64,000 nucleotides of DNA from Aselliscus stoliczkanus (GCA_033961575.1 CM066736.1:89325352-89389351); one strand, 5' to 3'; shown: positions 28,370 to 39,680, numbered from the stretch's first letter. The notes: generated by a model from the sequence alone, not told the origin. Numbers and translations: made by a program.

Positions 28370-29040
28370 GCTGACTTCACAAGTTAAGGGCACAGTCCTC
28401 TTCGGACACCAGACCAGCCACAAGCTGTGTGCTCTTGGGCCACCTGTGCTCGGACCAACTGGCTACAAAACCAGGGGTTTCCATTTCCCCCTCATGTTTG
28501 ATAGTTTGCTAAATGATTTACAGAACTCAGGAAAGTGCTACACTTATGATTATCGTTTTATTATAAAGGGTAAAAATTAGGAGAAGCCAAAAGAAAAGAC
28601 TGATAAGGCGAGGCTTGGGAGGGTTTTGAATGTGAAGCTTCTGTGTCCCCTCCCCATGGAATCAGGACATATCATCCTCCTGGGTCATCAATCATTAATA
28701 TGTTTGTTAACCAGAAAGCTCAACTGAGCTTCAGTGTGCAGAGTTTTTATTGGGGTCCTATTATGTAGGCATGCTTGATTGAATCATTGGCCACATGGTG
28801 AACTCAGTCTCCATGAACTCAGTCTCAGCTCCCTTTTTCTCCCTGAAGATTGGCCTGATACCTATCACCTGACTCAGAGCCCCAATCCTCTACTCACTGG
28901 TTGGTCTTTCTGGTGAGCAGCACCCATCCAGAATCATCTCATTAGCATGAACTCAAGTGTGATCCAAGAGGCCCACCTGAATAACAAAGATACTCTATCA
29001 CCAGGGAAATTGACCTGAGAGAAAGACCAGCCAAATTCTT
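28370..29040 (-). repeat. Ancient LTR-like repeat
   Basis: Phrases such as gtttttattggggtcctatt, aatcattggccacatggtga and tctcattagcatgaactca resemble an old endogenous retroviral LTR read in reverse. Family not assigned. No retroviral coding sequence is seen beside it. Confidence 0.45.
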
Positions 29041-29640
29041 TATTATACAACATAAAGTGATTAAGTAAGGAAGAGCTGAACTAGCATAGCTGAGGAAGGA
29101 TCAAGAACAAAGGCATCTTCAGGAACCCCAGCAGTAGGGACTAGGGGATTGGATTTTTCTACTCCCAGATGTCTCAGCATCATTCATTTCTTATCTCTAA
29201 GTATCTTTGCTCAAGAGTCAGATACAGTGGAGGGAGAATCAGATTGGCATAGTTTGGATCACACATTTATGTAGGGAAGTGATAATAAGAGAGTATATGT
29301 GGGTGTTGAGAAGTGCTGTAATTTCTAATCCCTCTAAGACCCTGTGAGGTAGGGGGCGGCAGTTCTTTAAAGGAAGGGATGCCAGGTAGATTTTGTAGAA
29401 TTTTTGGGAATAAAATTGTTTGCATATTTGAGCCAGTGGAAATAGCAACAGTGCCCTTTGTAGCGAGAGGTGGTGGGAGGCACCTAAGAGTACTGTCCTC
29501 TACAGCATGCTTCCATTCTTCTAAGCAAAGCGTATCATTACTGTTTCTTTTCCCTTTTCCTGGACATGAGATTTTTAAAAGATGCTATCTGTCAAACAAA
29601 GCATATTCTTCTTCTTTTTTTTAAATTTTATTTTATTAGT

Positions 29641-30404
29641 TTCAGGTGTACAACACAATGCAATAGTTATACTCTTTACCCCCCAAAGTGAAAACCCCCC
29701 TCCCCCAGTTCGCCACCCCACTCCCCCCCCATATCATACATATCCATCACAACTCCCCTGACTCCCCTCCACAGTATACTCCACATCCCGTGACCATCCA
29801 CATATTCAGTTGCAGTTGGCATACAATACTATACAACATCAGCTTAAGGTGTACAGTGCAGTGATCAAGCCTCTACTCCATCCATGAAGTGGTCTCCCTA
29901 ACAAGACATGTGACTATCTGACACGCCACAAAATTTTTACATTATTATATTCCCCAAACTGTGTTTCATATCCCTGTGGCAATATTGTAGTTGTCTATTT
30001 ATGCTGTCTAATCCCTTCCCCTTCCCCCCATCCTCACCCCCTTCCCAACTAGCAACCCTCAGTTTTTCCACTACATCTACAAGTCTGTTTACTTTGATCG
30101 TTCACTCAGCTCTTCAGACTCCACACACAAGTGAGATCACATGGTACCTGTCCTTCTCCGACTGACTTATTTCTCGCAACCTAATAGTCTCTTTACAACA
30201 TTATCAATTACATTCCCAGAACTGCCCCCATATCCCTGTGGCAACATTGTAGTCCCACATACACTGTCCAAAACCTTCCCCTTCTCCCTCTTCCCCACTC
30301 CCTCCCAGCCAGCAACCATCAGTTTTTCCTTTATATCTGCTTGATATGACTTCAATCTTCTTAAATTGTCTCTCTGGGTTAGCTTGTTTACCCCTTTCTT
30401 TTGT
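29641..30404 (-). repeat. 3' region of the HAL1-like element with an internal duplication
   Basis: The phrase catatccctgtggcaa plus ttgtag and, further on, cctcagtttttcc or catcagtttttcc occurs twice (about 29968-30070 and 30230-30332), offset by about 262 bp. The block is C/T-rich on the + strand, that is A/G-rich on the element's own strand. Confidence 0.7.
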
Positions 30405-31259
30405 TTAAAAAAGCCCTTTTAACATTTCTTGCAATGCTGGCTTGGTGGTAATGAATTCCTTAAGCTTATTCTTTTCTGAGAAGCTCTTTATTTCTCCTTC
30501 AAGTTTAAGTGATAGCCGTGCTGGGTAAAGCAATATTGGTTGTAGGCCTTTATTTTGTGTCACTTTGAGTATCTCCTGCCACTCCCTTCTGGCCTGCAGA
30601 GTTTCTGTAGACAAGTCAGCTGTTAGTCTAACAGGAGTTCCTTTGTATGTAACCTGCTGTCTTTCTCTTGCAGCCTCTAGGATTCTGTCTCTGTCTTTAA
30701 CCTTTGCCATTTTCACTATGATGTGTCTTGGTGTGGACCTGTTTGGGTTCAGCTTGTTTGGAACCCTCTGCACTTCCTGGGCATGTATGTTGATTTCCTT
30801 CACCAGGGTAGGGAAGTTTTCAGTCATTATTTTTGCAAATACATTTTCGACCCCTTGCTTCTTCTCTTCTCCTTCTGGTATCCCTATGATTCGAAGGTGG
30901 TTGCGCTTCACCTTGTCCCATAGGGCTCTTAAACTATTTTCATTGTTTTTTATTCTTTGGTATTTTTGCTGTGCCAACTGGGTGATTTCTGCTATTTTAT
31001 CTTCTAAATCGCTGATCCGCTCCTCTGCTTCATCTACTCTACTGGTGATTCCTTCGAGTGTGTTCTTCATTTCAGTTATTGTATTCTTTAGTTCTAACAG
31101 GTTGTTTTTTATGGTTTCCCTATCCTTCTTTATGTCCTCGCTAAGTTCCTTAAACATTCTTATCATCAGTGTTCTAAACTGTGTCTCTGAAAGGTTGGAT
31201 CCCTCTGTTTCATTTGGTTCCATTTCTGGAGGTTTCTTCTGATCTTTTACTTGTGACAT
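30405..31259 (-). CDS. L1-type ORF1 protein, 284 aa, intact
   Basis: An RNA-binding chaperone of L1 ribonucleoprotein particles. Residues 1-30 form a short polar N-terminus. Residues about 34-120 are a Lys/Glu-rich coiled coil with heptads (ELKNTITEMKNTLEGI, DEAEERISDLEDKI) expected to trimerise. From about 121 the RRM begins with LRIIGIPEGEE and includes RHIIVKMAKVKDRDRILEAA (179-198). The C-terminal domain from about 205 has ADLSTETLQARREW and ILLYPARLSLKLEGEIKSF. Human ORF1p is 338 aa; this one is shorter at both ends, but every domain is present. The start is the first ATG after a CpG-rich leader and no frameshift is seen. Similarity to the older copy at 37541-38340 is clear, but that one is broken. 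Confidence 0.9.
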   Translation of the reverse strand: MSQVKDQKKPPEMEPNETEGSNLSETQFRTLMIRMFKELSEDIKKDRETIKNNLLELKNTITEMKNTLEGITSRVDEAEERISDLEDKIAEITQLAQQKYQRIKNNENSLRALWDKVKRNHLRIIGIPEGEEKKQGVENVFAKIMTENFPTLVKEINIHAQEVQRVPNKLNPNRSTPRHIIVKMAKVKDRDRILEAARERQQVTYKGTPVRLTADLSTETLQARREWQEILKVTQNKGLQPILLYPARLSLKLEGEIKSFSEKNKLKEFITTKPALQEMLKGLF

Positions 31260-32290
31260 GTTTCTGTTTCCCCATTCTGGTTGTCGCTCTGGGATTGCTT
31301 TGATGTATTAGATAGATCACCAGGAGGGCCCTGGCTGGATCACGCAGGCACACAGCTCACGGCCCAACACTCCCAGGAAAACTCCCAGTCTCAGCCTGTC
31401 CCAATCAGCCGCTCGCAGACCAGGCCAAGCAGCCCGACAACCAATCACCAGCCTGGCAATTCTGCAAGCGGAGTGCGGAGAGCAGAGACCCGAGGTGGCT
31501 TGCGCGCTCCCGGGTCTCAGAGAGCAGCCGTTCGAGCTGGATGGTACCCGCCCTGCGTTTCCCTGGCAACGCAGTATAAGCCGGTTGGAGGGTGGGGATC
31601 CAAGGCGGCAGGCGCACGCGCACGCGCACGCACACACGCACTCCTGCGCCAATTCCACCAGACCAATTAGGTCTCGGACCTGATCCTTTGTGGGAGGGCT
31701 CAAGCCTGACAAAATGGCATCCTCCTTACACCATTCGCGTGCAAGCTCTGCACCACGGGAACAATAGTCTAAAAACCTCCAGCCTTTGCACCAAAGGTGC
31801 TCAGTTCAGTCCGTCCCCGCAGGCTCCCGGGACCGGCTCACACAGCCACTCCCTCCACCAGGAACCAGGTAAGTGCTCACCGGCGAGCAAGCCCGGGCGC
31901 CAGCCCCACTGATTCTCCAGCCGCTCTTAGCCTCACCGAGCTGAGCAAAGAGAGTCCTTACTAATTTACTGCCGGCTATCTTAGAACTTCTCTTCCCGGC
32001 AAAGGAGCCCTGGGCTGGTGAGCTTGGGGTGCGGCCGGAGGGTCTCTCCCCCAACCGGAGAAGCCTCTCCACAGCTGGGACCTCCCTCACGGGGTTTGCC
32101 CTCTGTTGTCTCCGCTTGTCCTACCAGACCCAATGCGGCTTCCTCTTTAAGTTCTTCGTTTAGTGGTTCAGTTCCTCCCGTGTTCTGGGGACCTCCAAGG
32201 TTGAATGCTGTATAATTTGCTTATAATTTTGGTGTGATCCTGGGAGGCAGTTAGCACAGCCTCTGTCTATTGCGCCATTTTACCGGAAGG
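31260..32290 (-). promoter_or_regulatory. HAL1-like 5' region: CpG-rich candidate internal promoter
   Basis: It is far richer in CG dinucleotides than the surrounding intron, with many between 31400 and 32110. Near the element's 5' end the minus strand reads aaaatggcg (32273-32281), which fits the YY1 core ATGGCG placed near the start of other mammalian L1s. An alternating gcgcac/acac tract lies at 31610-31642. Promoter function is inferred from position and composition, not shown. Confidence 0.6.
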
Positions 32291-32308
32291 CAAACAAAGC
32301 ATATTCTT

Positions 32309-32864
32309 AAGTAATCATTTCTTTCCCCATTTTATGGGGATCAAAGACATACTATCAATTTTGACTCCAACTAAGTAATATGATCTCAACTAACAGCAAA
32401 AGAACTTGCTATTCTAGGGTGACTCTAACTTTGCCTTGAGAAAATGTTTATTTTTTACTAGGCTTTTGGATATAACGAAATAAGCTCACAGATCTCCAAT
32501 TCTGCCTGTGCTGTTCTTTGGACAGGATTTTTCACAGGAGGCAGTGGAGCAGCACTGGAGAGCTAGGAGGCATTTATGGAGACAACCCAGGAGAACTGGT
32601 CTCTGTTGACATAACACGGGGTGGGGCGCAGGCGGCATCAGACTTCTGTCTAAACAATTTCAAAAGTCAGATCAATATAAAAGAGTTGGCATTCTCCTTT
32701 TGCTTTTACATAAACCCAGTGAGAGATATGTTTACTCTGCTCTTCTAGCTATTTAAAAATTACTTTGCTAAGTGAATCATCAAGTTCTTTCTTTGAATAC
32801 CTCAGCCATTAGTTGTTGCTACATTTTGGGGCCGGGAGGTAGAAAGACATGATTGCCATTTTTT
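32309..32864. other. Unassigned intron 3 sequence
   Basis: No gene or clear repeat recognised. Confidence 0.35.
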
Positions 32865-32880
32865 CTCTTATATTCTTTTA

Positions 32881-33135
32881 TTTTATTTTATGTATGTATG
32901 TATGTATGTATGTATTTATTTATTTATTTTTTTTTTTGAGGGCAGTGTCACTGGCCCTCACATGTGGGACCGAACCGGGGCCGCTGGCTTCCCAAGCCAG
33001 CGCTTAACCGCTGCGCCACTCGGCCGGCCCTATTTATTTTTTTGAGGGCAGTGTCACTGGCCCTCATATGTGGGACCTGAACCGGCGCCGCTGGCTTCCT
33101 AAGCCAGCGCTTAACCACCGGCCACTTGGCTGGCC
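32881..33135 (-). repeat. Head-to-tail pair of short SINEs with a (TATG)n tract
   Basis: Two copies of the short SINE (about 32937-33029 and 33042-33135) lie in the same orientation, separated by tatttattttttt. Left of them is a tatg/tatt microsatellite (32891-32936). One outer repeat, ctcttata(t/c)tctttta, flanks the whole block. Confidence 0.9.
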
Positions 33136-33379
33136 CTCTTATACTCTTTTAGATAAATCTTTTTCTGATAACAAAAACAACTAGCATCAATGTAGTGATT
33201 TAACGTGTATCACATTTATTTTCTATTTGCGTTAAATATGCCCATTTAATAAAGAAAACTAAGCATCTCTCACCTATTTCTGTGACTAAGACCTGAGGAT
33301 TCTGTCTCTTCTATATGTGTATATTTTGTGTGCATTTCCTTTGATACTGCCTTCGCTCCACTTCATCGTTTTCAAAGAT

Positions 33380-36010
33380 TCTTTACATACTAATTGACAA
33401 TACAATGGGGCATTAAATATTTAAAATGTACAGTTTGAAAAGTTTTAACACATATATACAACTGTGAAACCATCACCACAATCAAGATAATGAATATCTT
33501 CATCACCCCTCAGAATTTTCTCACAGCCCTTTGTAATCTCTCCCGTACAGCCCCCAGACAACTACTGATCTGATTAAGCCACTATAAGTTAGTTTGCATT
33601 TTATAATTTTATATAAATGGAGCCATATAATATGTACTTTAAGAAAATCTTGCTTCTTTCGCTCAGCATAATTACTTTGAGTTTATTCATGCTGCATATT
33701 CATAAAGAGTTCATTTATTTTTATTGCTGAGTAGTATTACATTGTGTAGATACACCAAGATTTATATTTATCCATTCACTTGTTGATAAACGTCTGAGTT
33801 GATTCCAGTTTATCGTTATTACAAATAAAGCTTCTACGAACATTCGTTTACAGGTCTTTTAATGGATATATATTTTCTTTTCTGTTAGTAAATATCTAGG
33901 AATGAAATGCCTAGATTCTGTGGTAGGTATATGTTTTTAAGAAACTGTCAATCTGTTTCCAAGGTATTTGTATTATTTTACATTCCTACCAGCAGTGCAT
34001 GAGACTTTCAGTTTTTCCACAACCTTGCCAACACTTGTATGGTCAGTCTTCTTATTTTTAGCCATTCTACTAGTGTAGAGGTATCTCATAGTGGTTTCAT
34101 TTTGCATTTATCTGATGACTAGTGATATTGGGCATCCTTTCATGTACCTAGATTGCCATTCATTTATCTTCTTTGGTGGATTCATCTGTTCAAATCTTTT
34201 GTCTACTTTTTAACTTGGGTTGTTTTCTTATTATTTAGTTTTGAGAGTTTTTTTGTTGTTGTTGTTTTTTAATGTTCTGATATGCTTTACAAAGAATTTT
34301 TTCCAGTCTGTGACTTGTCTTATCATTCCTTTAACTGTGTCTTTTGAAGAAAGTCCAGTTCTGTGAAGTCCAATTCATGAATTTGTTCTTTTATGGATCA
34401 TGCTCTTAGTATCATATATAGGAATTTTTTGCTTATCCCAAGGTCACACAAACATTTTATCCTGTGTTTCCTCCTAGAAATTTTATAGTTTTAGGTTTTA
34501 CATTTAGGCCTGTTATCTGTTTTGTATTATTTTTTTGTATATGGTTGTTAAGTATGCATCCTAGCTTTTTGTGTGTTTATGGGTGTCCCAATTTTCTAGA
34601 ACCATTTGTTGAAAATTCTGTCCTGTCTCCACTGCATTGCATTGAACCTTTTGTCAAAAATCAGTTGTCTATATAAGTGTGGCTTTATTTCTGGACTCCG
34701 TTTGGATCTACTGATCTATTTGTCTGTTTTTATGTAAATACCAATAGCATTTTGATTATAATAGTCTTATAATAATTCTTTCAGTCAGGTAGTGTTAGCC
34801 CTCCAACTTTGTTTTTCTTTCTTAAAGTTTTGGCTCTTTGCCTTTGAATCAACTTGTCAGTTTCTATAAAAAAGCCTCCTGGGATTTTGGTTGGAATTGC
34901 ATTGAATCTATAGATAAGTTTGAGACAACTGACATCTTAACAATACTGACTTTTCTGATCCATGAACAGCGTACACCTCTCCATTTATTTAGGAGATGTA
35001 CTTTCAGTAATATTTTGTAGTTTCTAATGTACAAGTGTTTCATATCTTTTGTCAGATTTATCTCTAAGTATTTCAAAGGTTTTGATGCTATTGTAAATAG
35101 TATTTTTAAAAATTGTGGTAAAGTATACTTAATTTTTTAGAATACATGGTAAAAAATGGTATTTAAACAATTTAATTCCTGATTGTTGCATATATAGAGA
35201 AATACAATTGAATTTTATATATTGATCTTGTATTTTGCAACCTTGCTAAACTCACTTATTAGTAGCATTCCATTGGATTTTAAACTTAGACAGTCATGTC
35301 TTTTAGTAAAGAAAGTTATACTTTTTCTTTTCCAGTCTGGGTGCCTTAAAAAAAAAAATCTTTTTCTTGTCTGCTTACACTGGTTAGTATCTTTAGTACA
35401 GTGTTAAAGAGAAGTGGTGAGAGCAGACATTTTTGTCTTGTTTCTGACCTTAGAAGGAAAGTGTTCAGTCTTTCACCATTAAATATAACATTGTCGCTGG
35501 GTTTTTAAAGAAGCTACTTTCTATTCCTAGTCTGCTGAGATCTTTTTTCAGAATGGATATTGGATTTTATCAAATGAGTTTTCTGTGCCTATTGAGATGG
35601 TTGCCTGGTTTTTCTATTTTCATTTGCTAATATGGTGAATTATATTAATTTTTTAATGTTAAACCAAACCTCTATTCTTGTGATAAACCCCACTTGGTCA
35701 TGATGCATTTTCCTTCTATTTGCTAAAATTTTGTTTCGAATTTTTGTTTCCTTATTAATAATGGATATTGGTTTGTAGTTTTTGTAATATCTTTGTTTTT
35801 GATATCAGGATAATGTTGGCCTTATAGAATTGAGAAGTATTCTTTTTCCGTTTTCAGAAGAGTTCATGTAGAATTGATATTATTTTTCCTTAATTATTTG
35901 GTAGAATTCACCAGTAAAGCCATATGAGCCTGGAGTTTTCTTTTTGAGAGGATTTAAAATGACAGTGTCAATTTCTTTAATAGGTATAGAACTATTCAGT
36001 TTATTTACTT
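33380..36010 (-). repeat. Ancient L1 LINE, ORF2 reverse-transcriptase half and 3' region
   Basis: Bases 33380-34300 are L1 3' region (ttttaacacatatatacaac, ttgctgagtagtattacatt). From about 34400 to 36010 the minus strand is decayed ORF2. At about 35680 it still reads [12 protein letters not shown], part of the L1 reverse transcriptase. Many stops are present. It is interrupted at 36010 by a younger element and resumes at 38516. Confidence 0.8.
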
Positions 36011-36474
36011 AAAAATTTTTTTTTTATTAATATATAGCTAACATACAATAATACGTTAGTTTCAGATATACACCAAAGTTAGTTAATATTTATATACCTA
36101 AAGAAGTGATTACCATGATAAGTCCAAACAACCATCTGAACCATGCTATCACAATATTATTGACTGTATTCTCTATGCTGTACATTACACCCTTATGACT
36201 TTGTTTTATATCTGGAAATTTGAACCTCTTATTCCCCTTCATCTTTTTCCCCCCTTTTTAAAATTTTCAATTATAGTCGACATTCAATATTATTTTATGT
36301 TAATTTCAGGTGTACAGCATAGTGGTTAGACATTTATATAATTTGACATGATCCCCTGACTAGTCTAGTATCCACCTGGCACTATGCATAGTTATTACCA
36401 TATTATTGACTATATTCCTTATGCCACACTTTACATCCCCATGACTACTGTGTAACAACCAATTTGTATTTCTT

Positions 36475-36574
36475 TTTTTTTGAGGGCAGTGTCACTGACC
36501 CTCATGTGTGGGCCCTGAACCGGGGCCGCTGGCTTCCCAAGCCAGTGCTTAACCACCACACCACTCAGCAGGCT
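36475..36574 (-). repeat. Short tRNA-head SINE, antisense
   Basis: T-run, gagggcagtgtcactgaccc, head ending ccactcagcaggct. It is flanked by the exact 14-bp repeat aatttgtatttctt. Confidence 0.92.
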
Positions 36575-37540
36575 AATTTGTATTTCTTAATCCCTTACCC
36601 TTATTCACCCACACCCAATCCCATTCCCATCTGACAACTATCAAAATGTTGTCTGTATCTATGAGTTTGTTTCTGTTTTGTTTGTTTACTTTGTTTTTTA
36701 GAGTTCATGTATAAGTAAAATCACATTACTTCTGTCTTTCTCTGTCTGACACTCCACTCTGCACAATACTTTCCAGATCTATCCATGCCGCTGCAGATGG
36801 CAAGAACCCATTCCATTCCATGGCAGAGAAATATTCCATTGTATATATGTATTACCTCCTTTTCATCCATTCATCCATTGATGGACACTCAGGCTGCCTC
36901 CACAGCTTGGCCACTGAAAATAATGCTGCTATGAACATATGGATGCACATGTACCCTCGAAGTAGCATTTTGGGTTTCTTCACATAAATACCCAGAAGTG
37001 GGATTATGAGGTCCTTCTTTGTCTCTTATAATAGCTTTTGTTTTAAAAGTTTATTTTGTTTTGTATAAGTATTGCTAGCCCAGATTTTTTTGTGTCCATT
37101 TTCATGAAATATCTTTTTCCCATCCCTTTACTTTCAGTCTGTGTGTATCTTTAGACCTGAAGTGAGTCTCTTGTAGGCAGCATATGTAAGGGTCTTGTTT
37201 TCTTATCCATTCAGTCACCCTATCTTTTAGTGTAGCTAGATTGCCATTCATTTCTCTTCTTTGGTGGATTATCTGTTCAAATCTTCTGTCTACTTTTTAA
37301 CTTGGGTTGTTTCCTTATTGTTTAGTTTTGAGAGTCTTTTGACTGGAGCATACAATCCATTTACGTTGAAAGTAATTATTAATAGATATGTAGTTATTGT
37401 ATTATTAATTATTATTATTGTTATTGTTATTATTATTGTTTTAAAGAAATCTCTCTAAGATTCCTTGTAATACTGGTTTGGTGGTGATGAACTCCTTTAG
37501 CATTTTCTTGTCTGGGAAGGTTTTTATCTGTCCTTAGATT

Positions 37541-38340
37541 CTAAGTAATACCTTTTCTGGGTAGAGTAATCTTGGTTGGAGGTCCAAAATAGCACTTCAA
37601 ATATTTCTTGTCACTCCTTTCTGTCCTGCAAAGTTTCTGTTGAGAAATCAGCAGACTGTCTTTTGGGAGCCCACTTGTGGGTAACTGTTTTTCTCTTGCT
37701 GCTTTTAAGATTCTCTCTTTGTATTTAACCTTTGGCATTTTAATTGTGATGTGTCTTAGCGTGGGCCTGTTTGGGTTCATCTTGTTTGGGACTCTCTGCA
37801 CTTCCTGGGCTTGTATGTTTATTTCCTTCACCAGGTTAGGGAAGTTTTCCATTATTCTTTCTTCAAATAGGTTTTCAATTCATTGTTCTCTCTCTTTTCT
37901 TTCTGGTACCCCTATGATGTGAATGTTAGTATGCTTGAGGTTGTCCTAGAGGCCCCTTATACTAGCTTCATTTGGGGGGGGGGGCGGGTCCTTTTTTCTT
38001 TTTGCTGTTTTTTTTTTTATTTTCTTTGCTTTTTGCTGTTCTGATTGGGTGTTTTCTGTTATCTTATCCTCTAAATCACTGATTTGATTCTCTTCATCAT
38101 TGTTGATTCCCTCTAATGTAGTCTTCATTCCAGTTATTGTATTCCTTATTTCTGACTGGTTCTTTTTCATGTTTTCTAACTCCACTTCTATGCTTCCTAT
38201 CTCATGTTGAAGTTTTCCCTGATTTCACTGAGCATCCTTTTAACCAGTGTTTTGAACTCTGTGTCTGGTAGATGGCTTGTCTATATTTTATTTAGTTCTT
38301 TTTCTGGCACTTTGTTTTGTTCCTTTAGTTGAGACATGGT
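37541..38340 (-). pseudogene. Broken L1 ORF1 of the older half-L1-like element
   Basis: Two open stretches (38185-37946, with the coiled coil MKTTLEGINNDEENQISDL; 37852-37541, with the RRM block RHITIKMPKVKYKERILKAA) belong to one ORF1 split by frameshifts and a G/C-run near 37975-37987. Compared with the intact ORF1 at 30405-31259 the C-terminal domain is scrambled. It cannot encode a full protein. Confidence 0.8.
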
Positions 38341-38515
38341 CTTTTGTCTCCCCATTTTGGCTGCCTCCTTGTGTTTGTTTCTATGTATTAGGTAGGGCTG
38401 CTATGTCTCCCAGTCTTAGTAGAGTGGCCTTATGTAATAAGTGTTCTGTGGGGACCAGTGGTGCAGCCTTCCCTGGTCACCATAGTCAGATGTTCCAGCT
38501 CTGTTCCTGATCAGT

Positions 38516-39680
38516 CATGTTAGATGTTTGTTAATTTTATTGATCTTATCAAAGAGCCAGTGTTTGGAATCAAGGATTTTCTCTATTGTTATCTATTTCA
38601 TTGATTTTTTACTTTGATCTTTATTATTTTCTTTCTTCTGCTTACTTTGGGTTTAATTTGCTATTCGTTTTTGGTTTGTTAAAGTGGAAGCTAAGGTCAC
38701 TGATTTGAGAATTTTGTTTTTCTAATGTAGGCATTTAGTGCTAAAAATTTCCCCTAAGTATTGTTTTAGCAGCATTTCACAAATTCTGGTATGTTATGTT
38801 TTCTTTTTGCTTTTCTCAACTGATTTATTTTAGAGCAAAAATACCTAAAATAAAAATACAGCTGGTGGGGGCCAACCAAGTGGCACAGTAGTTGGAAGCT
38901 GGTTTGGGACGCCAGTGGCCCCGGTTCGGATCCCACATGTGAGGGCCAGTGACACTGCCATCCAAAAAGGAAAAAAAAAAAAAAAATACAGCTCTGGTGG
39001 TAAATGCATATTCTCACTGTCTGATATAGTCTTTAGTAACTTAGTATTCCTTAATGATTTGTTCCAATTTGAGGGATCCCCCTACCGCCCGGAAATGCTG
39101 AAATCTATCTTATGTCTTACATCAATCTAGTATTGGTTTTTATGATATGTTTTGTTTTTATTTTTATTCAGCTCAGTGGTTAGATTTGAGTCCATTATCT
39201 TGCTATTTGTTTTTTGTTTTTTTTCTTTCCTCTTTTCTTTGTCTTTTTAGATTATTTTTTTGTAATTCCATTTTATCTTCTTTTTTTGGTTTGACTCTTT
39301 GTTTGTTATTTTAGTGTTATTTAGTAGGAGATAAAGTATTCTCAGTCTATTATCACAGTCTATTTTTAAGAGATATTATTATCCCTTGTCTTATATATAA
39401 GAACCTTATAAAAGTGTATTTCTGTTCCTTCCCTCTCAACCTTAGTTCCACTGTGTACTGTGGCCTGGAAAATCTCTCAAAGTCATAAACTGGCGAAATT
39501 GTATGATTTGCCTCGTTTGTTTATCATCTCTCAAAGATCATTGTACATCATAGTCTGATCTAGTGTCTTGAAAACCATTGTTTCATGTATTTTGTTATTT
39601 ATTTATTTATAGTTGTTTCAGGAGGGAGGGTAAATTCCATCCTTGTTACTTCATCTTGGACTGAAGCAGAAGTCTCAGCT
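38516..39680 (-). repeat. Continuation of the ancient L1 ORF2
   Basis: Phrases such as ttgattttttactttgatct, ttgctattcgtttttggttt and cagcatttcacaaattctgg are the complement of L1 ORF2 between its endonuclease and reverse-transcriptase parts. It is interrupted by the SINE at 38868-38984. Confidence 0.7.
38868..38984 (+). repeat. Short tRNA-head SINE
   Basis: Head ggggccaaccaagtggcaca, B-box ggttcggatcc, agggccagtgacactgcc, then a 16-A tail. Flanking aaaatacagct repeats mark insertion. Confidence 0.9.

Larger units (their letters stand above)
29611..32290 (-). mobile_element. HAL1-like (half-L1) retrotransposon, full length, ORF1 only
   Basis: A 2,680-bp insertion is bounded by an exact 18-bp direct repeat, caaacaaagcatattctt (29593-29610 and 32291-32308). 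On the minus strand it has a 1,031-bp CpG-rich 5' region, an intact ORF1 (31259 to 30405) and a 794-bp 3' region. The latter ends in overlapping aataaa-type signals (about 29627-29640) and a short A-tail. No ORF2 endonuclease, reverse transcriptase or cysteine-rich sequence is present between ORF1 and the tail. That layout is the one known as half-L1. It would need ORF2 protein supplied in trans. The exact duplication and open frame point to a recent insertion. It lies antisense to STIM1 in intron 3. Confidence 0.88.
36011..38515 (-). mobile_element. Older ORF1-plus-endonuclease-stub L1 derivative nested in L1
   Basis: In minus-strand order: broken ORF1 (about 38340-37541, frames with MENFPNLVKEINIQAQEVQRV and a coiled coil), then the start of ORF2. 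At 37370-37020 that start reads FNVNGL, then an LQETHF-type block and a GWEKDISW-like endonuclease segment. At about 37010 it jumps straight to 3'-region sequence (36010-37010). Reverse transcriptase and the C-terminal part of ORF2 are missing. The 3' region shares ttaatttcaggtgtacagc with the young element at 29.6 kb. A SINE at 36475-36574 inserted later. Confidence 0.7.

Noticed and set aside
30565..31242. A 225-codon ORF on the + strand opposite L1 ORF1
   Set aside because: It is the mirror of a coding strand with strong codon constraint. It has no domain, and the minus-strand frame is clearly L1 ORF1.
31317..31712. Overlapping ORFs (up to 131 aa) in the CpG-rich leader of the half-L1
   Set aside because: Low-complexity CACACA-type translation in the simple-repeat tract. 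No start context or homology that I can see.
32891..32936. Short regularly repeated units that might suggest a CRISPR-like array
   Set aside because: It is a tatg/tatt microsatellite grown from a SINE tail. There are no spacers, and the genome is eukaryotic.
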